Shown here one piece after another: positions 5,383 to 7,136 of a stretch of 7,136 nucleotides of DNA (position 1 is the stretch's first letter; each line of letters begins with the position of its first letter). The translations under genes and the position numbers were made by a program. The notes under the pieces are model-generated. The model saw only the letters and a list, made by a program, of their open reading frames with translations. It made no database searches and had not been told where the DNA came from. Origin of the DNA: Chloroflexota bacterium (lineage in GTDB: Bacteria; Chloroflexota; Dehalococcoidia; UBA2247; RBG-13-53-26); NCBI GenBank assembly GCA_017885485.1, contig JAFNFZ010000324.1, positions 1-7,136 of the forward strand, in the 5' to 3' direction.

Positions 5383-6309
5383 ATGCGGCAAGTCGATTCT
5401 GGACTCAGTAGCAGGCTGCGCCGTCTCCTACGAAGCAAGTCCCTTCAAGCGTGGGCCCTGTGCCTACCGACACTCATCATCTTTGGGGTCTTCTATGTCG
5501 CACCCTCACTTGTGGCGGTGGGTTTGTCGATCACCAAATGGGATGGCTTTTCCCTGAGGCCAGAGTATGTTGGATTCTCGAACTACATCAAGTTGTTCGA
5601 GACCGTACGCTTCAGAGACGATCTCGCTATCACCTTCTTTGTATGGTTTGCGGTCGTGTTCTTGCAGCTGCCTTTTGCTTTGTTTCTGGCCATTGGACTA
5701 TCGAAGCAGGGTCCCTTGTTGGGGTTCTTTCGGACCGTCTTCTTCTTCCCACAGGTGATGTCTACGACAGTTGTGGCACTGACATGGCGAAACGCCCTCA
5801 ATCCTGAGGTGGGCTTCGTAAACAAGGCATTGACAGAGGTCGGGCTTGGCTCGCTAAGCATGCCATGGCTAGGTGACGAGCGTACTGCTCTCCCGTGGGT
5901 GACAATTTCGCTTGTCTGGTGGATGTATGGCCTCTTCACCACCATGTATGTGGCAGGCCTGGCGAACATACCCTCTGAATACTATGAGGCATTGCGGCTT
6001 GAGTCTGACCGTTGGTATCACCGGCTATGGTACGTAACCCTGCCCATGCTACGGGAAACACTCCTCATAACATTCGCAATGGCGACAGGGATCGGTTTTG
6101 GTCATTCGATCGGATACTTCAATCTGATGACCATGGGCGGTCCCGCAGGCTCCACGGAATTGCTGGGGTTGTATTCAGTTACTACTGCGCTGCGTGGTAG
6201 GCAATTCGGATATGCCAGTGCCATTACCACGACACTGCTATGCATTGTTGTGGCAATCGTGATTCTCCCGATATGGCACACAGCCCGTGAAAGGCTCGAG
6301 TACACATAA
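5383..6309 (+). CDS. ABC sugar transporter permease (MalF/UgpA type)
   Basis: This is a 308-residue inner-membrane permease of the binding-protein-dependent transport family (BPD_transp_1). It forms half of the sugar channel with the permease encoded next. About six membrane helices are visible: residues 22-50 with APSLVAVGLS, 83-107, 118-136, 171-192, 225-246 and 281-297. The segment after the first helix (LSITKWDGFSLRPEYVGFSN) and MGGPAGSTELLGLYS at 251-265 are typical of MalF/UgpA proteins. The ATPase-coupling EAA loop is at 202-221, but reads EALRLESD...LP instead of the usual EAA...DGA...LP. The loop is shifted from consensus but keeps the acidic residue and LP. GAAGGAG at 5369-5375 lies 7 bases before the ATG and supports this start. 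It follows the IS481 remnant, with no clear promoter of its own, and overlaps the next gene by one base. Confidence 0.93.
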   Translation: MRQVDSGLSSRLRRLLRSKSLQAWALCLPTLIIFGVFYVAPSLVAVGLSITKWDGFSLRPEYVGFSNYIKLFETVRFRDDLAITFFVWFAVVFLQLPFALFLAIGLSKQGPLLGFFRTVFFFPQVMSTTVVALTWRNALNPEVGFVNKALTEVGLGSLSMPWLGDERTALPWVTISLVWWMYGLFTTMYVAGLANIPSEYYEALRLESDRWYHRLWYVTLPMLRETLLITFAMATGIGFGHSIGYFNLMTMGGPAGSTELLGLYSVTTALRGRQFGYASAITTTLLCIVVAIVILPIWHTARERLEYT

Positions 6310-7136
6310 TGGCCAGACCATCAGTTTCAATCATTCGAAGGCTTCGAGCGGTCGGGCTGGTACGCTATTCAATCTATGCGGCGCTGACAGTGGCGATCCT
6401 GGGGCCGCTACTTTGGATCGTATTGCTTTCAATGAAGACGACACAGGAATTCTGGCGGGATCCGTTTGGGTTGCCTGCGGTCCTTCGACTCGACAACTAT
6501 GTGCGGGTGTTGGCCAATTCCGACATGCTCCAATACATCAAGAACAGCATTCTCGTAAGCGCGGCCAGCATGGTGCTTCTTCTCGGCACGGGCGTGCCGA
6601 CGGCCTACGCGCTCGCGAGAGTGGAGTTCAAGATGGCGAAGGTGCTGTTCTTCGTCTTTGTGATGGGCGACATGATCCCCACCACGCTCTTCATAGTCCC
6701 TCTCTATGTAGTCAACCAAGTCGTGGGCATCAGCTCATCAAGATGGGCTCTGATCCTCCCCTATGTGGCTGCCTCGACGGGATTCACAGTGTACGTCTTG
6801 CGTGGATTCTTCAGGTCAGTACCTTTCGAAATCGAGGATGCAGCGAGAATCGATGGTTGCGGCACAGTACAACTGCTTTGGTCCGTGATGCTGCCGATGA
6901 TCCGTCCAGGCCTGATTGCAGTGGCAATCATAGCGTTCATCGGATTCTGGAACGAGTACTACCTGGCCTTCATCCTGCTTTCTTCTTCGGAACTATTCAC
7001 CTTCCCGGCCGGCATCGCGATGACCTTCTTCGGGCAGTGGGTAAAAGACTGGCCAGCGGCGTCTGCCGGGGGAGTGCTGACAATGATTCCGTGCGCGCTG
7101 CTATTCGTTCTGATGCAGGACCGAATTGTCAAGGGC
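6309..7136 (+). CDS. ABC sugar transporter permease (MalG/UgpE type), 3' end cut by window
   Basis: The start ATG at 6309 shares its A with the TAA stop of the preceding permease (TAATG), so translation is probably coupled. The frame stays open for 276 codons to the end of the window without a stop. MalG-type proteins are about 280-290 residues and usually end in a QRxxVKGLTxGAVKG-like tail. The visible end QDRIVKG shows that only some 10 residues are missing. Membrane helices lie at about 21-41, 79-103, 111-134, 147-166, 202-225 and 256-270. The coupling loop EDAARIDGCGTVQLLWSVML, then P (176-196) is a canonical EAA motif that would contact the ABC ATPase. FIGFWNEYYLAFIL (209-222) is also typical. 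The partner is the permease at 5383-6309, and the donor is the lipoprotein at 2744-4108. No ATPase gene is visible before the window ends. Confidence 0.92.
   Translation, partial: MARPSVSIIRRLRAVGLVRYSIYAALTVAILGPLLWIVLLSMKTTQEFWRDPFGLPAVLRLDNYVRVLANSDMLQYIKNSILVSAASMVLLLGTGVPTAYALARVEFKMAKVLFFVFVMGDMIPTTLFIVPLYVVNQVVGISSSRWALILPYVAASTGFTVYVLRGFFRSVPFEIEDAARIDGCGTVQLLWSVMLPMIRPGLIAVAIIAFIGFWNEYYLAFILLSSSELFTFPAGIAMTFFGQWVKDWPAASAGGVLTMIPCALLFVLMQDRIVKG

Noticed and set aside
1..7136. CRISPR array, tRNA, rRNA, toxin-antitoxin or defence genes
   Set aside because: No regularly spaced repeats, no cloverleaf or rRNA signature, and no recognisable defence proteins in any frame.

Overview
The window is a moderately GC-rich bacterial segment. 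A carbohydrate-uptake gene cluster sits beside, and is interrupted by, remains of insertion sequences. The solute-binding lipoprotein (short lipobox signal, then a Ser/Thr/Pro/Glu-rich linker), the ABC sugar-transporter style and the kinds of IS elements suggest Chloroflexota or an actinobacterium-like lineage. I favour Chloroflexota, but this is inference and no rRNA or other marker is present.

Left part (1-1200): the 3' end of an IS21-family istB helper gene runs in from the left edge, followed by a probable IS21 right end near 219. Next comes a possible 94-residue small membrane protein (241-525). About 700 bases follow with only decayed minus-strand coding traces: an unrecognised 66-codon open frame at 627-827, an 11-bp perfect hairpin at 908-939, and a broken zinc-ribbon gene at 1000-1190 with no start codon, a one-base frameshift and a Cys-to-Ser change.

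Central and right part (1220-7136): a good sigma-70-type promoter (TTGACT-17-TAGGAT) with a 22-bp palindrome of LacI-family character over the presumed transcription start leads to a sugar phosphate isomerase/epimerase-like TIM-barrel gene (1434-2300). After a 443-base gap comes an ABC sugar-binding lipoprotein (2744-4108). A 1.27-kb stretch then holds a heavily decayed IS481-like transposase (4281-5262), itself carrying a perfect 18-bp inverted repeat that looks inserted. Two sugar ABC permeases follow (5383-6309 and 6309-window end), overlapping by one base.

Working model: a repressor responding to an unknown sugar controls uptake through the binding protein and the two permeases, and the TIM-barrel enzyme isomerises or epimerises the imported sugar. 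No ABC ATPase, glycoside hydrolase, kinase or regulator gene lies in the window. The ATPase may be shared and encoded elsewhere, as is common for this transporter family. The IS481 remnant lies inside the transporter cluster, so the permeases may be poorly coupled to the upstream genes. I see no convincing new defence, RNA or mobile system. The most notable items are the operator/promoter arrangement and the palindrome embedded in the dead transposase.
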